Assembly (NCBI RefSeq): GCF_050624435.1
Contig: NC_134545.1
Location: 85,154,063-85,218,062 of the forward strand
Source of the DNA: Tenrec ecaudatus
Lineage: Eukaryota; Chordata; Mammalia; Afrosoricida; Tenrecidae
DNA: 64,000 nucleotides
Direction: 5' to 3'
In this document: in pieces, positions 21,366-34,351 of the stretch
Layout of the letters: every line of letters begins with the position of its first letter
Position numbering within the stretch: position 1 is the first letter of the stretch
Notes under the pieces: model-generated
What the model was told of the DNA's origin: nothing
Databases searched by the model: none
The model's input: only the letters and a program-made list of their open reading frames with translations
Program-made: the position numbers and the translations under genes

Positions 21366-21732
21366 CATCTGGGAGGCTCCGAACCTGAACAGGCCAGGAG
21401 CCCGACAAGCGAAACGAATCTTACTCTCTTCTCTGGCGGCGCCCTTTCCTCCGCGGCTCTGCCTCCTTCCTTTCCCAAGCGGGGTCATTGCTCACGGTCT
21501 GCTTTTGGTCTTGTGTGAGCTTCAGATCCGTTATATTCTTCGCTTTGATGCACGGCGCGACACAAAAATGAACTCCCAGCTGAGTCCGTGTTTCTATCGG
21601 AACGTCCTGGTCACCTCACCCCAACCCGTCACTAGAGGCAGCTCTCGTAGACTGACTAAAGCCTCGATTTGACTACAACCTGGATCGATTTCGAGCTGAA
21701 TGACCGTCAACGGACTCTCACTGAAAAGCCCT

Positions 21733-21900
21733 GGTGTTAGAGTGTGGGCTACTAACCATGAGGTCAGCGGTTTGAGTCTACCAGTCGCTCCATGGTAGGC
21801 GATGAGGCTTTTGGTTCCTGTAAAACTGTGCAACCCCAGAAACCCACAGGGGCTGTTCTATTCCACCCTCTTGCAGGTCGGATGGAATGACTCCTGACAA
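21733..21900 (+). mobile_element. AfroSINE, partial
   Basis: GGCTACTAACCATGAGGTCA, GTCGCTCCATGGTAGGCGAT and GAAACCCACAGGGGCTG are sense AfroSINE blocks. Confidence 0.6.
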
Positions 21901-21942
21901 TTGGTTGGTGATTAGTTTGTTTCATTTAACTTAAGAACAGGG

Positions 21943-22461
21943 TGAGTTAGTTCATTGTGCCAACCTGGCTGATAAACACATGTGGGGTTAATTGAAGGGT
22001 GGAGAGAGAAATGGCTCGGTGAGCCTTGCCTTTGGAGTTCTCAGGTTTCTTGCTTTCTGATGGTTGGACAAGGGTACAGCTGCCTTAGCCAGTTCCCTGC
22101 TTTAGCTGGCAATGTTCACTTCATGTGACATCCCTGAGGTGAAGCCACGTGGAACTACCCTGATGCAGCCCTGGGTGCTGGAGCACCCGTGTGGTGACCC
22201 CTGCCAGCGCTGAGATGCTTACACATTCACTGACTCGGCTTTCCTCCTGCAGTCAGCATCATTGCGTCTGTTTTGTGAGATAGAGGAGGACTTTGTGGAT
22301 TGGTGTCAGACATATGGGTTAATGGATTAATGTTGGGTTTGTGGGCTTGGGCAGCACTGCGTTGGGATGTTTTCTTGATGCACACTTAACCTATATATAA
22401 AACTCTCTCTTATACATAAGATTCTGTGGATTTGTTCCTCTAAAGTACCCAGACTAACACA
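21943..22461 (+). mobile_element. LTR-like element, family 1, with perfect 5-bp TSD
   Basis: Begins TGAGTTAGTTCATTGTGCCA, ends ACCCAGACTAACACA; CAGGG duplicated at 21938-21942 and 22462-22466. No internal retroviral genes, so a solo LTR. Confidence 0.85.
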
Positions 22462-22524
22462 CAGGGGGAAACTATTACATGATTCTGTTTTCGCTTCGTT
22501 TATACAAGTGACCAACAAGATGTT

Positions 22525-22760
22525 GTCAGGTGCCATGGGGTCAGTACCAATTCATAGCCACAGTGTGTGCAAGGGCACAGAACACTGCCCTGGCCTGGGC
22601 CATCCTCACAATTGTGTTTGAGGCCATCGCTGCAGCCGCTGTGTCAGTCCATTTGTCGAGGGTCTGCCTCCTTGTCACTGCCCCTCCACTTTCCCAGCAT
22701 GAGGTCCTTCCCCAGGGACTAGCTCCTCCAGAGTCCACACAGTATAAATACCCACATTAG
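22525..22760 (-). mobile_element. SINE / RTE 3' tail fragment
   Basis: GGTGCCATGGGGTCAGTACC, CCATCCTCACAATTGTGTTT and CCATTTGTCGAGGGTCTGCC match the 3' end of the minus-strand RTE at 43170-43330. Either a short 5'-truncated RTE or a SINE carrying the RTE tail. Confidence 0.65.
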
Positions 22761-22939
22761 TATTGTAGACATGCACACATATACAACAGAGTGAGGCATC
22801 GGGCGACTACTTCACACAGCTTGCTCTCTTCTACATAAACATCACCAGGTGATGTCCAGAATAATTGGACAGCGTGCGCGTTCAAACACTTTGAACTCCT
22901 GGTTTTGATCAAGAAACATAATTGATCTGTTATTTGTAT

Positions 22940-23975
22940 TCATTTATTTATTTAAAATCATTTTATTAGGGGCTTGTACAACTCTTACCACAATCCATAC
23001 ATACATCAATTATGCAAAGCACATTTGTACACTCATTGCCCTCATCATTCTCAAAGCATTTGCTCTCCACCTAAGCCCCTGGCATCAGCTCCTTATTTTT
23101 TCCCCTCCCTCTCCACTCCCCACTCCCTCATAAACCCTTGATAATTTATAAATTATTATTTTGTCATATCTTGCACTGTCCAAGGTATCCCTTCACCTAC
23201 TTTTCTGTTCATACCACCCCCCAGGGAGGAGGTCACATGTAGATCCTTGTAATCAGTTCCCACTTTCCAACCCATCTTCCCTCCACCTTCCCAGTATCGC
23301 CACTCACACCACTGGTTCTGAAGGGATCATCCATCCTGGATTCTCTGCATTTCCAGTTCCTATCTGTACCAGTGTACATCCTCTGGTCTAGCCAGATTTG
23401 TAAGATAGATAGAATTGGGATCATGATAGTGGGGGAGGAGGAAGCATTTAGAAATTAGAGGAAACTTGTATGTTTCATCGTTGCTACACTGCACCCTGAC
23501 TGGCTCGGTTCCTTCCCAAGACTCTTCTGTAAGGGAATGTCCAGTGGCCTACAAATGGACTTTGGCTCTCCACACTGCACTCCCCTCCCTCATTCACAAT
23601 GATATGATTTTTTTTGGTCTGATGATGCCTGATAACTGATCCCTTCAACACGTTGTGATCACACAGGCTGGTGTGCTTCTTCCATGTGGCCTTTGTTGCT
23701 TCTGGGCTAGATGGCCGTTTGTTTACCTTCAAGCCTTTAAGACCCCAGACGTTATATCTTTTAATAGCCGGGCACCATCATTTTTCTTCGCCACATTTGC
23801 TTATGCACCCATTTGTCTTCAGCAATCGTATCATGGAGGTGAGGACACGACGATATGATTTTTTGTTCTTTGATGCCTGATAACTGATCCCTTCGGCACC
23901 TTGTGATCACGCAAGCTGGTGTGTTTCTTCCATGTGGGGTTTGTTGCTTCTGAGCTAGATGGCTGTTTGTTTACC
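22940..23975 (-). mobile_element. Lineage-specific LINE 3'-end element (family A)
   Basis: Read on the minus strand it ends ..AATAAAATGATTTTAAA plus an A/T-rich tail, i.e. a retroposon 3' end with a polyadenylation signal. The same about 1-kb sequence recurs at 2605, 29740, 35140, 35491, 39325, 39943, 42150, 45704 and 52755. Here the block starting at TGATGCCTGATAACTGATCC (about 23620 and 23873) occurs twice, so part of a tandem unit of about 250 bp is retained. Probably the 3'UTR of an afrotherian L1; the family name is not certain. Confidence 0.7.
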
Positions 23976-24004
23976 AGTTATTTGTATTTATTAAGATATC
24001 ATTT

Positions 24005-24982
24005 TCATGCCATAAAATCCCCCCCCCATTTTGAAATATACATGTAATTGAGTGATTTTTCGTATAGTCACAAAGCTGAGCATCTGTCACCACGATGGAA
24101 TTCTGGAATATTTTCATGATCTCAAAAAGAATCTCAGACCCATTAGCAATTAATCTTTACCCTAATTCTTCCTTCCCCCTTGCTCTTGGCAGCTGCCAAT
24201 CTTTCTTTCTCTATGGAGTTGCCTATTCTCGACAGTTTATATAGATATCGAGTCATATATGTGGCCTTTTGTGTCTGAATTCTTTCACTTAGCATAGTAT
24301 TTTTGAGATTTATCACTGTCCTAACATGTAATTGAACTTCATTCATTTTTATGGACAAGTAATATTCCATTGTATGTATTCACCAAATTTTATTTACCAA
24401 TTTCTGAGTTGATGAGTATTTGGGTTGTTTCTCCTTCGGGGCTCTTATGCATAATGCAGCTATGAACCTTCTTGTACGAGTTCGTGTGTGGAATGTTTTC
24501 CGTTCCATTGGGTATATACTTTGGAGTGGAATTTGTGGGTCACGTTGTAACAATCTATTTAACTTTTTGAGGTATTGCCAAAGGCTTTTCAAAGATGCGG
24601 CACCATTTTACATTCCCACTAGGAATGAGTAAGTGTTCCAATTTCTCCACACTCTTATTCATCTATTATTATTGTTGTTGTTGTCACCATCCTGGCAACC
24701 CCATCACAGTGGGTTTGGTTTTGGCTTAGGTGACCATGAAGAGGTAGTTCAGTGTGATTTTTATTTACGTTGCTCTGGTGACTGATGTTTTAAAATATAT
24801 TTTTGTGAGCTTATTAACCTTTGTACATCTGTATATTGGGGGAAATGTCTATTCAAATCTCTTGCCCATTTTAAAATTTGCTTATTTGTCTTTTTGTTGT
24901 TGAATTTTAAGCTCTCTGTGTAATCTGGATATGAGTTCCTTTTCAGACATATGATTTACAAGTATTTTCTCCCATCCCATAG
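24005..24982 (-). mobile_element. L1 3'-region fragment, antisense
   Basis: Plus strand shows the familiar antisense L1 3' sequence: ATAATGCAGCTATGAACCTT, GGTATATACTTTGGAGTGGA, CTTTTTGAGGTATTGCCAAA, and TTTGTCTTTTTGTTGTTGA near 24885. Mammalian L1M-like, about 1 kb, ended by the LTR at 24983. Confidence 0.8.
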
Positions 24983-25391
24983 TGTTATGGATTGAATGAT
25001 ATCCCTCAGAAATATGTGTTGTTAATCCTGACTGCTATGCCCATCATTTAGGAATGGGTTATCCTTGTTAAGTTAACAAGGCAGGATTAATATAGCGTGT
25101 ATCTTTAGTCAATCCCTTCTGAGATATAAAAGAGGGTCTAACAAGACAGCAGAAGCAGAACCAGGCAAGAAAGATTCTGGGTTCTCTGCAGGTTGCCCCA
25201 GAGCAGAAGCTCAGCAGAGACAGGCCTTTCCTTCAGCACCTATGCAGAAAGAAAGCCTTCCTTTACAGCTGCTACCTTGAATTCACTTTAAAAAAAATTC
25301 ATTCTTAACATAAGAACGTGTAAACTTGTTTGTTAACTCCACCCACTTGTATTATTTTTGTTATAACCAAACTAGATAGCTAAGATGTGTT
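24983..25391 (+). mobile_element. MaLR-like LTR, right end uncertain
   Basis: Begins TGTTATGGATTGAATGATAT, the typical start of mammalian MaLR/ERV-L LTRs, and interrupts antisense L1 sequence (..TTTTCTCCCATCCCATAG). The end near ..ACTAGATAGCTAAGA is approximate and no TSD is assigned. Confidence 0.6.
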
Positions 25392-25589
25392 TGTCCATAT
25401 TTAAAAAGGTTATTTTGTTGCTGAAAATATACACTGCAAAACATAGAGCAAATCTAACCATTTCTACATGTACAATCAGTGACATTGATTATATGATCTA
25501 GTTCTGCAAGCGTTCTCACCTACCTTTTCGGAGTGACTCCAACTAGGCTCATAAACTCGTCACCTGCTAAGATCTGTACCTAACCTTTC

Positions 25590-28500
25590 AAGATGCTGTT
25601 GTCTATTTGATCCCATGTAGAAGAAAGAGCTGTAAACACCGATTAATAATGTGAACATGGCATGTACGAAGTATGATTCTAGGGAAATTGGAAGTTGTCA
25701 GAAACGAAATGGAACGCATAAAGATTGATAATCAAGGCATTTGTGAGTTGAAAGGGGCTGGTATTAGCCCTTTGTAATTGGACAGTCCGATGGTTTACTA
25801 TGCCGGGAATGACAAATTGAAGAAGAATTGTGTCCCATTCATCTTTAGAAAGAACATTTCAAGATCTATCCTGAAATACAGGAAGTCCAGTTAATATGAC
25901 TGTTATTCAAATTTACCAACCAACCACTAAAGCTAGCGATGAAGAAATTAAACAATTCCACCAAAGTCTGAAATTGATTGAGCATGCAAAAGAAGATGCA
26001 TTGATAATTACAGGCTCTTGGAATGGCAAAATTGGAAACAAAGAGAATGGATCAGTAGTGGAAAATATGGCTTTGGTGATAGAAATATACTGTACATCAC
26101 ATGATACATTTTCAAGACCAAAGATTTATTCATTGCAAATACCCTTTTTCAACAATGTAAAGGGCAATACCAGAGATGATGAGCGGATAATCAATTGCTC
26201 CTATTCAACTTCAAAGTAAGGCAAGTCCACGAGACTCAAAATACAACTCTGAATTTAGAGACCATCTCAAGAACAGATATGACTCATTGAACACTAATGA
26301 TCAAAGACCAAATGACTTCTAGAGTGACATCAATAACGTCATACACAAAGAAAGCTAAAAAGAAAAAGACCCCTTCGGACTCCTCGTCCTTCAGATCTAA
26401 ATATTGGTCTGAGTGGCTGACAAAGAAGGAAAAGTAAAACTGAAGTGGTCTTGGAGTCTTTAATAACTTAAAGTTCATTTCAAACATAGGGGAAAAAAGA
26501 GGAGGAGGAGGAAGCTGGAGGTCATCAAAATGGCACAAAAGAAAGAAAAGACAAAAATAGATCTCAGAAGAGACGCTAAAACTTGTTCTTGGATGTAGAG
26601 AAAAGGCCTGGAAGAAATTTTTAAGTAAAAGAACTGAATAGAAACATCAAAGGCCCCTGGTCTAGACAAAGTGAAGATTACAGTGAAATGCGTAAAGACC
26701 TGGAGTTAGAGAAACAAAAGAGGAGACCATGCTTGGTATCTCTCCAGCTGAAAGAACTGAAGAAAATACTCAAGCCCCGAGTGACAGTAGTAGAGGATTT
26801 TAAGGGCAAAATTGACCATAGAAGGAAGCATCAAAAGTAGATGAAGGAGTACACAGAGTCGCTGTACCAAGAAGAAGAACGGGTCAGCAAGGAGAACAAC
26901 TTTAGAGGTTCCCAAGGGAGAGAGGGCAAGTCTGGGAAGTGGAAGCAGCAGACTAGAAGATGGACAGGTATTGGGTGAAAAGGACAGAGGCCCATACGAG
27001 GGAAAAGAGAAATCAGGTGGGGGTGGGATAGATTATGAAGTGGGGAGACGCAGTGATGAATGGTTTGAACTTTTGAATGTAAACCCCCACCTAATCCACG
27101 ATTTAAAAAAATTCATCAAGAAATAAATTTAAAAGCAGAACTGATCAGCATTCAGCCAGGAGGTAGCATATGATCGAGAACATACCATTTATTGAAGGAG
27201 AAGTCCACGCGGCACTGAAGGCACTGGCAAAAAGCAAGGCTCCAGGCATGGACAGAATGCAAATGGAAATGTTTCAATAAACGGATGTAGCACTGGAGGG
27301 TCTCGCTCGTCTAGGACAAGATTTGGGGACCTGACTAGCCAACTGGAGGAGTTCCTCATTTGTACCTGTCCAAAGGAAGGTGGCCCACCAGAATGTGGAA
27401 GTTATCAAACAATATCACCAATATCATAAGCAAGTAAAATGTGGGAAATGATTGTGGCGGTACAGAAATTCAAGCCAGATGAGGACATGCAATGAAGGAT
27501 ATCACTGCTGATAGCAGATGAACTGTGACAAAAAGCAAAAAAAAAAAAACAGAAAGATGCTTACCTGTGTTTTATTGACTAGGCAAGGAATTCAGCTGTG
27601 TGAGTCATAACAAACTTGGGATATCACTGGGAAGAATGGGAATTCCAGAACCCTTCACTCTGTACTGGTGGAGGACCTGAACAGAACAAGGGCAATACTG
27701 AGTGCTTCAAAATCAGGGGAAACGTTGGTCAGGCTTTAACCTTTCACCATACTTACTTAATCTGCATGCTGAACAAACCATTCAAGAAGCTGGATTATAT
27801 GAAGAAGAATGCAGCATCAGGATGGGAGGAACAACCTGATACGTAGATGCCAGCCTCGCTTGCTGAATGTCAAGAGGCTTCACTTGCTCATGAAGATCAA
27901 AGACTACCATCTTCAGAAGGAACCACATCGCAACATAAAGGAAAACAAAAATCCTCACAACTGGGCCTAATAGACAACATCATGATAAACAGAGAAAAGA
28001 TTGAATTTGTCAAGAATTTCATTTGACTTGTTTCCACAATCAAGGGTCATGGAAACAGCAGTCAAGAAATCAAACAATGTTGCAAACCAAAAAAACAAAC
28101 TCACTGCCATCAAGTCGATGCCGACTCATGCACTCTCGAAGACAGGGGAGAACGGCCCCTGTAAGTTCCCAAGACTTTAATTCTTTCCGGGAGTAGAAAG
28201 TGTCACTAGGACAATTAAGGAAGAGTGGAGAAGAATTGATGCATGTGAAAGAAGGTGTTGTTGAACAGTGACATTACCATGAACTTCCAGAAAAGTCTGA
28301 CCTGTACTAGAATGCTCCTTAGAAGGAAGGAGAGCAAGACTTTGTCTTATGTACTTTGGACATGTCATCAGGAGGGGCCAGTTGCTGGAGAAGAGTATTA
28401 TATTTGGTAAAGCAGAGAGGCAGCAAAAAGAGCAAGGCCCTCCGTGGGATGGATGCACACAGCGGCTGAAACAATGGGCTAGAACATACATAGACTGTGA

Positions 28501-29235
28501 GGATGTCACAGGACAGGACGGTGTTTCCTCCTGTTAGACATAGGGTTATCATAAGCTGGAACTGAGTAGGCAGTGTGTGTTAGGCAGGGTTCCCTGGAGA
28601 AACAAAACCAGGACCCTTGTGATTATATATATATAAGTTTACTCATCAAGGAGTATAACAGCTAATTAATTAGTCCATACAACAGTACAGAGGACTCAGT
28701 TCAACTCACTTTCATGGAACAGTTAATATACTGAGAGTCCTTCAACTCACAAGGGCTGCTGGTCCAAGGTCAAGGAAGCAGACAGTGGAGTCCTCCCTCA
28801 GGCAGCAGACAGCAGGGTGGGTCAGCTACAGTCAGTAGCTCAGGAGCTTAGCGAAGCAGGCCCCAATGGGATCACAAACTCAAGGGATGCATGGTGACAG
28901 GATCCACTAGCCTTTAAGCTCAAGCTATGTATGAGCCAGCAGCATGGCGAAGCAGGTCTCCAAGGAACTGCAAGCTCTAGCCATAAGGTGCAGGGGTTGG
29001 GTTGGCCCACAGATAGTGCGGCCCAGTTGAGGCAAAGAACTTGCTCAAGCAGCAGCATGCTGGTCTGATCAACAGGGAGCAAAAGAGAAAGGGGCAGGCC
29101 TTGGAAAACCATTTATCTCATTGCCCGCCAATCAAGCTGTGATCTGATTAAACTCCGCCCACATGCTCCTAATGGCCTAGTTGGCACAATGAACCTAACT
29201 ATCACACAGTGCCTAAAAAAAACCCAAACAACAAA
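25590..29235 (+). mobile_element. RTE (BovB-like, RTE1_LA type) LINE, sense, degenerate
   Basis: Reads in order the endonuclease domain (25896-26219: MTVIQIYQPTTKASDEEIKQ, then ITGSWNGKIGNKENGS), the start of the reverse transcriptase (about 27205-27280: HAALKALAKSKAPGMDRMQM), a later RT/thumb region near 27590-27840 and the C-terminal block (28340-28500: YFGHVIRRGQLLEKSIIFGK). Many stops and frameshifts; inactive. Interrupted by an AfroSINE (about 28085-28200) and an LTR (28576-29206). Confidence 0.85.
28576..29206 (-). mobile_element. LTR-like element inserted in the 3' tail of an RTE LINE
   Basis: Plus strand begins TGTGTTAGGCAGGGTTCCC and ends CCTAACTATCACA; perfect TSD CAGTG at 28571-28575 and 29207-29211. 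It splits the RTE 3' end: ...GAGTAGGCAGTG before and CCTAAAAAAAACCC after. Confidence 0.88.
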
Positions 29236-29339
29236 GATAATTCTTCAAAAAGCATAATGCGCATGACAGACATTTTTTCCTAGTTAAGTTAAACTACTGT
29301 TCAGTTTTCCCCTAATGACTATATAGGACCATAGAATGA

Positions 29340-29510
29340 CTATGCCATGACTGTAAGGGCCCATAGAAGAATGGTCCCTTTGGGTTTCCAAGACTTTTAA
29401 ATCTTTTCAGAAGCAGAACGTTTCGTCTTTCTCCTGGTCAGTGAATTGCTGCTTGTGAACTGCTGACCTTGCAGTTAGCTCAGTGCAAAGCCCTCTAGGG
29501 ATAGCAGTGA
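29340..29510 (-). mobile_element. AfroSINE
   Basis: GGGTTTCCAAGACTTTTAAA, CTTTCTCCTGGTCAGTGAAT and ACTGCTGACCTTGCAGTTAG are antisense AfroSINE blocks. Confidence 0.6.
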
Positions 29511-29739
29511 CCTTTGTTTTGTGTTTTTGAGTTGTTGTTTAGTGTAAAGGGAGTTATCTTTGATTTATGACTTAAAGATTATTTCAGGGCAATAGTTTCA
29601 AGACTCATCCAGCCTCAATGGATCCCTAAAGTTTGGATTCTGGAAGAATTTAAAATTTTGTTCTGTGTTCTCATGCCCCCCCCACACACACAACTTTTTA
29701 AAAATTAGAATTCTAGTATAGAATCTTTGTTCAGACACA

Positions 29740-30272
29740 ACAGCTGGAGCCAAAGTGGGTGAACAAGTAAATGTGGTGAAGAAAGCTGATGGTGCCCGGC
29801 TGTCAAAAGAGATAGCGTCTGGGATCTTAAAGGCTTGAAGATAAACAAGCGGCCATCTAGCTCAGAAGCAACAAAGCCCACATGGAAGAACACACCAGCC
29901 TGTGTGATCAAGTGATCCCGAAGGGATCAGTTATCAGGCGTCAAAGAACAAAAAAATCATATCATTGACTGCACACCTCCATGATAGGATCGCTGAAGAC
30001 AAATGGGTGCATAAGCAAATGTGGTGAAGAAAGCTGATGGTGCCAGGCTATCAAAAGAGATAGTGTCTGGGGTCTTAAAGGCTTGAAGGTGAACAAGCGG
30101 CCATCTAGCTCAGAAGCAAAAAAGCCCACATGGAAGAAGCACACTGGCCAGTGCGATCATGAGGTGCCAAAGGGACCAGGTATAAGGCATCATGTAAAAA
30201 AAAAAAGATATATGTGTGTATATGTATATATATGTGTGTATGTATATGTATATATGTGTGTATGTATATGTA

Positions 30273-30316
<44 letters not shown>

Positions 30317-30687
30317 ATATTGGATGAAGGGGGAAGTGCAGAGTAGCGACCCAAGGCCCAAGTGTCGGCCAATGGAGATCCCCTCACAGAGGGGTTCAGG
30401 AGAGGAGATGGGTCAATTAGGTGCGAGGTAGTACCGATGAAGAACACAGATTTCCCCCAGATCCTGGATGCTTCCTCCCCCCAACTACCATTATCCGAAT
30501 TCTACCTTGCAGGGCTGGATAGGGCAGAGGTTGTACACTGGTACATATGAGGGCTGGAGGCACAGGGAATCTAGGGTGGATGATACCTTCAGGACCAAGG
30601 GTGTGAGGGGCAATGCTGGGAGAGTGGAGGGCGAGTGGGTTGGAAAGGGGGAACTGATTACAAGGACCCACATGTGACCTCCTTCCC
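29740..30687 (+). mobile_element. Family A LINE 3'-end element with tandem units
   Basis: Two copies of a unit beginning AAATGTGGTGAAGAAAGCTG (about 29767 and 30017; spacing about 250 bp) are followed by a long TG/TA microsatellite (about 30198-30315) and the downstream part of family A (30320-30687). The element stops at ..CACATGTGACCTCC and lacks its usual A-tailed end. Confidence 0.7.
30198..30315. repeat. Compound TATG/TG/TA microsatellite
   Basis: Alternating TATATATGTGTGTATG-like units followed by about 18 TA units, within a family A LINE copy. Confidence 0.92.
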
Positions 30688-30774
30688 ACTTGGGGACTCG
30701 GCACATGGGCTTGGGGCTCTCACTGTCATCCACAGCCTTCTGCAAACTGTGTTAGCATTAGAATCTAAGCTCTA

Positions 30775-31020
30775 ATCCAATTCCTTCCTCTGATAGTGGA
30801 TTTTATTCTTTGCAATCCTTGGATCACACAGGCCAGTGTGCTCCTTCCGTGTGGACTTAGCTTGTACCTCTCTTAGGTGGCTGCTTGTTTTAAGGTGATC
30901 CTTTAGGACCCCAGGTGCTCTTCGTCCCGGCAGCTGGGCACCATCTGGTTTCTTCCCCACATTTGCTATCGTACCCACATCTTCAGGGATCTCTTCGTGA
31001 GGGCAGGGAACACGTACGGC
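30775..31020 (-). mobile_element. Family A unit, inverted
   Basis: Reads TGGATCACACAGGCCAGTGT ... CACATTTGCTATCGTACCC, the minus-strand form of the about 250-bp family A unit. It lies only about 90 bp from the plus-strand copy ending at 30687. Confidence 0.55.
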
Positions 31021-31179
31021 CCAGCATGAGAACTAATTGTCTTAGATTAAGACTTACAATTAAGTGCAACCTCAAAATATAGAATTAGTACCCATGGTTC
31101 ATATGGTAATTTTATTCATAGTATGATAAGTTAGCCAATGGTCTGGAATTAAAGATAATTAGTCTCGACTTCAGGCCCT

Positions 31180-31480
31180 GCTTTCAAGTCTTTTGATTAT
31201 ATACTTAGGAATGGAATTATGGGCCATAGGGTAGTTCCATTTTTAGGTGTTTTTTTTTTAAGAACGACTACATTTTTCCGACAATGATGGTACTCTTTTG
31301 CATTTCCAGTAGCAATGGATAAGGGTTCCAGTTTCCTCATTTCCTTGCCAACTTTGTTGTTTTCTTTTTATTTCTTTCCTTTAAAGAAAACGAACTTAAC
31401 TATCCTTGTGAAAGTGTAATAAGATCGCATTGTGGTTTCGATTTCCCACCATCGGTCTCTCTGAAGTTTAGTGCAATGTG
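31180..31480 (-). mobile_element. L1 3'-region fragment, antisense
   Basis: GGAATGGAATTATGGGCCAT, CTTTTGCATTTCCAGTAGCA, CATTTCCTTGCCAAC and TTGTGGTTTCGATTTCC are diverged versions of the L1 antisense 3' region. Confidence 0.65.
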
Positions 31481-31749
31481 AATTATTTAAATATGGCTCT
31501 CCACGCCATAGCCTTTGTTACCCCCACCAAATGGGCCTCGTTTTCCTGATGGGTCTGATTATAGTCTGTAATTCAGTTGTGAGTGATTGCTGGGTATAAA
31601 GTAAGTCACTTCAGAAACCTGAGAGGAGGCATCTCCATGTGCGGGAGACCCAGCTTGGCCTGGTGCCTGCGACAGCACAACACCTGTTGCCCACCACAAG
31701 AGGACTCCCCTGTCAGGGGGAATCAGGGACCCGGAAGCCAGGCGCAATC

Positions 31750-31788
31750 TTGGGGTGGGGGTAGGGTGGGGGTGGGGTGGGGGCGAGG
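31750..31788. repeat. G-rich GGGGGT repeat
   Basis: Repeated GGGGTGGG/GGGGGTAGGG units; a G-quadruplex could form on this strand. Upstream of the zinc-finger pseudogene. Confidence 0.8.
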
Positions 31789-32099
31789 GGAGCCGAAACG
31801 GTTAGGCACGGAGACTCACGCAAGCAGCCTGGGCGAGAGAGGACTCGAGAGAGCCACTGAACGTCCACCTGGAGCCACAAGGCTACAAGGATATCAGGGA
31901 AGGCCACTCAGGAGCAGGCATGGTGGAAGCAAAAAAGCTCTGCCCTAACCTGAGGCCGTTCCCAGGTTGGCAGTGCCAGCCCCAGCCCTATTGAGGACCC
32001 CTGCCTTGTCACTGTTCGGTGGAAACTGCCCTCCAAGCCTGGAATTTTCTTCCCAAGCCTGGCTACCTCCCTGACTCATGAAATCTCTCCCCAGAAGCA

Positions 32100-32950
<851 letters not shown>

Positions 32951-32999
32951 AGGCCATCCGAAAGGCCAGTTCTTCAGACTAACTTGTGCTTTCTACAGC

Positions 33000-34080
33000 G
33001 CCCTCGGGTTTTTAGGGAAATCTATAAGCCGTTTGACGGCTGGATCTTAAGAATTATGTCCTGGAATCACAACTACAGTAAGTATGCCGCACTTCCTTCT
33101 TAGCTCCGCCCCATGGCTCCAGAACGCTCACTCTAGACTTTGCTTTGAAGGAGAAGTTATAGGATCCAGAAGTCCCATTAGGAAGCCCAGGTGTCCCTGT
33201 TTCCAGCATTGAAAATGGGTGGCCAGTGGTCTGAGAAGTGTTTTGGGGCCAGGTCAGAGCCTGGCTCTCACACTGAGGGTCGAGAAATAGTTTTTCCTCG
33301 TGGAAAGCACATGTAAAAGCCAATAATTGACCTCTTAGCCCCTACCATTCTGTACTTCTGTTCCTGTCAGATCAGGCCACTATTTTTTCCCACCTAGCTC
33401 CCACCCAAATGGATAAAGGCTGGGCTAAACCACTGTCCACTTTATAAACATTATTGTTTCTAATGAAAATCAGGGTATTTTTTGTCTCAAAAAAAATAGA
33501 AAGAAAAGAAAGAGGAGGACTCTGATGGCCAACAATAGCCAAGCATGGAGCGCATCCTCTGGACTCCCAAGATGCTTACATCGTGAGCCTTCTTGTTCCG
33601 ACTGGCGCTCCGCCATCACAGCCGCGACAGAGGAACGGCAGCAGCAGAAAGAGCAGGCAGAGCATGAAGCAGAATGGTGATCTTCCCAGGCCGCAGAGCA
33701 AGTAAAGCTGAGTGCCTGTGAGTCGAGGCTTACTGAGCACAGTGTTTCTGGGCACTTAATGTGGGTCGCCGGGTCCACTGACACATGGAGCTAAAGCTGA
33801 GGGCCTTGGTTTGAGGCTCATAGCGGAGTGGCATGCCCTGTGGGCATTTACTGTTAACCCTAAAAGAACCTTGTCATAGATCCTGACTGAACAACTGCAG
33901 CCTGAATTCTAACTTCCATACTAAATCCCATTATCGTGAGCATTGTCTATGAGCCCTCTGCGGCCATGGCAATGAAGTGTAGAAACTAACAGAAAAGTAG
34001 AGAGGGTTATGTGAGACAGAGCAGCCAATAATATTGTGTGTCTTGTTCAGGGGGTTGATGGCCATGTGGAGTGTCATTTT
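33000..34080. other. Intergenic, unassigned
   Basis: Sequence between the zinc-finger pseudogene and the L1. A short A-rich stretch at about 33489-33515 could be an old poly(A) tail. About 46 codons near 33567-33705 form a coherent open stretch ending in TAA, but I cannot identify it. Confidence 0.4.
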
Positions 34081-34351
34081 GGATGAAACAGTCAAGCCCT
34101 TTGCTCGCGTTGTGATTACATTATTTGTCTTTTTGTTGTCAAAACTTTGTATGTATTTTTGGTTTTAGATTCTTATCAGATACATGGTTTCCATTCACAT
34201 TCTTACTGGTGTTGTTTGATGCACACGCAATAGAAGGTTTAAATTTGGATTAGTGTAATTTGTTTTTTTTATGTGTATTATTGGTGCTTTTGAGGTCATG
34301 CCCAAGAAATCATTGCCTAACTCCACACCACAAAGATTCACTTCTACTATC

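Noticed and set aside
20588-21518. Several 130-180 codon ORFs on both strands near NDUFB8 exon 1
   Set aside because: CpG islands have few stop codons; apart from the NDUFB8 exons no frame has family similarity.
25896-26219. 107-codon ORF considered as a host gene
   Set aside because: It is the endonuclease domain of a degenerate RTE LINE.
30083-30431. ORFs of Tyr/Ile/Val/Cys-rich repeats
   Set aside because: They are translations of the TG/TA microsatellite inside a LINE.
33567-33705. Coherent 46-codon open stretch (..QDAYIVSLLVPTGAPP..) ending in TAA
   Set aside because: I cannot match it to a family, it lacks a start codon and splice context, and a stretch of this length can occur by chance.
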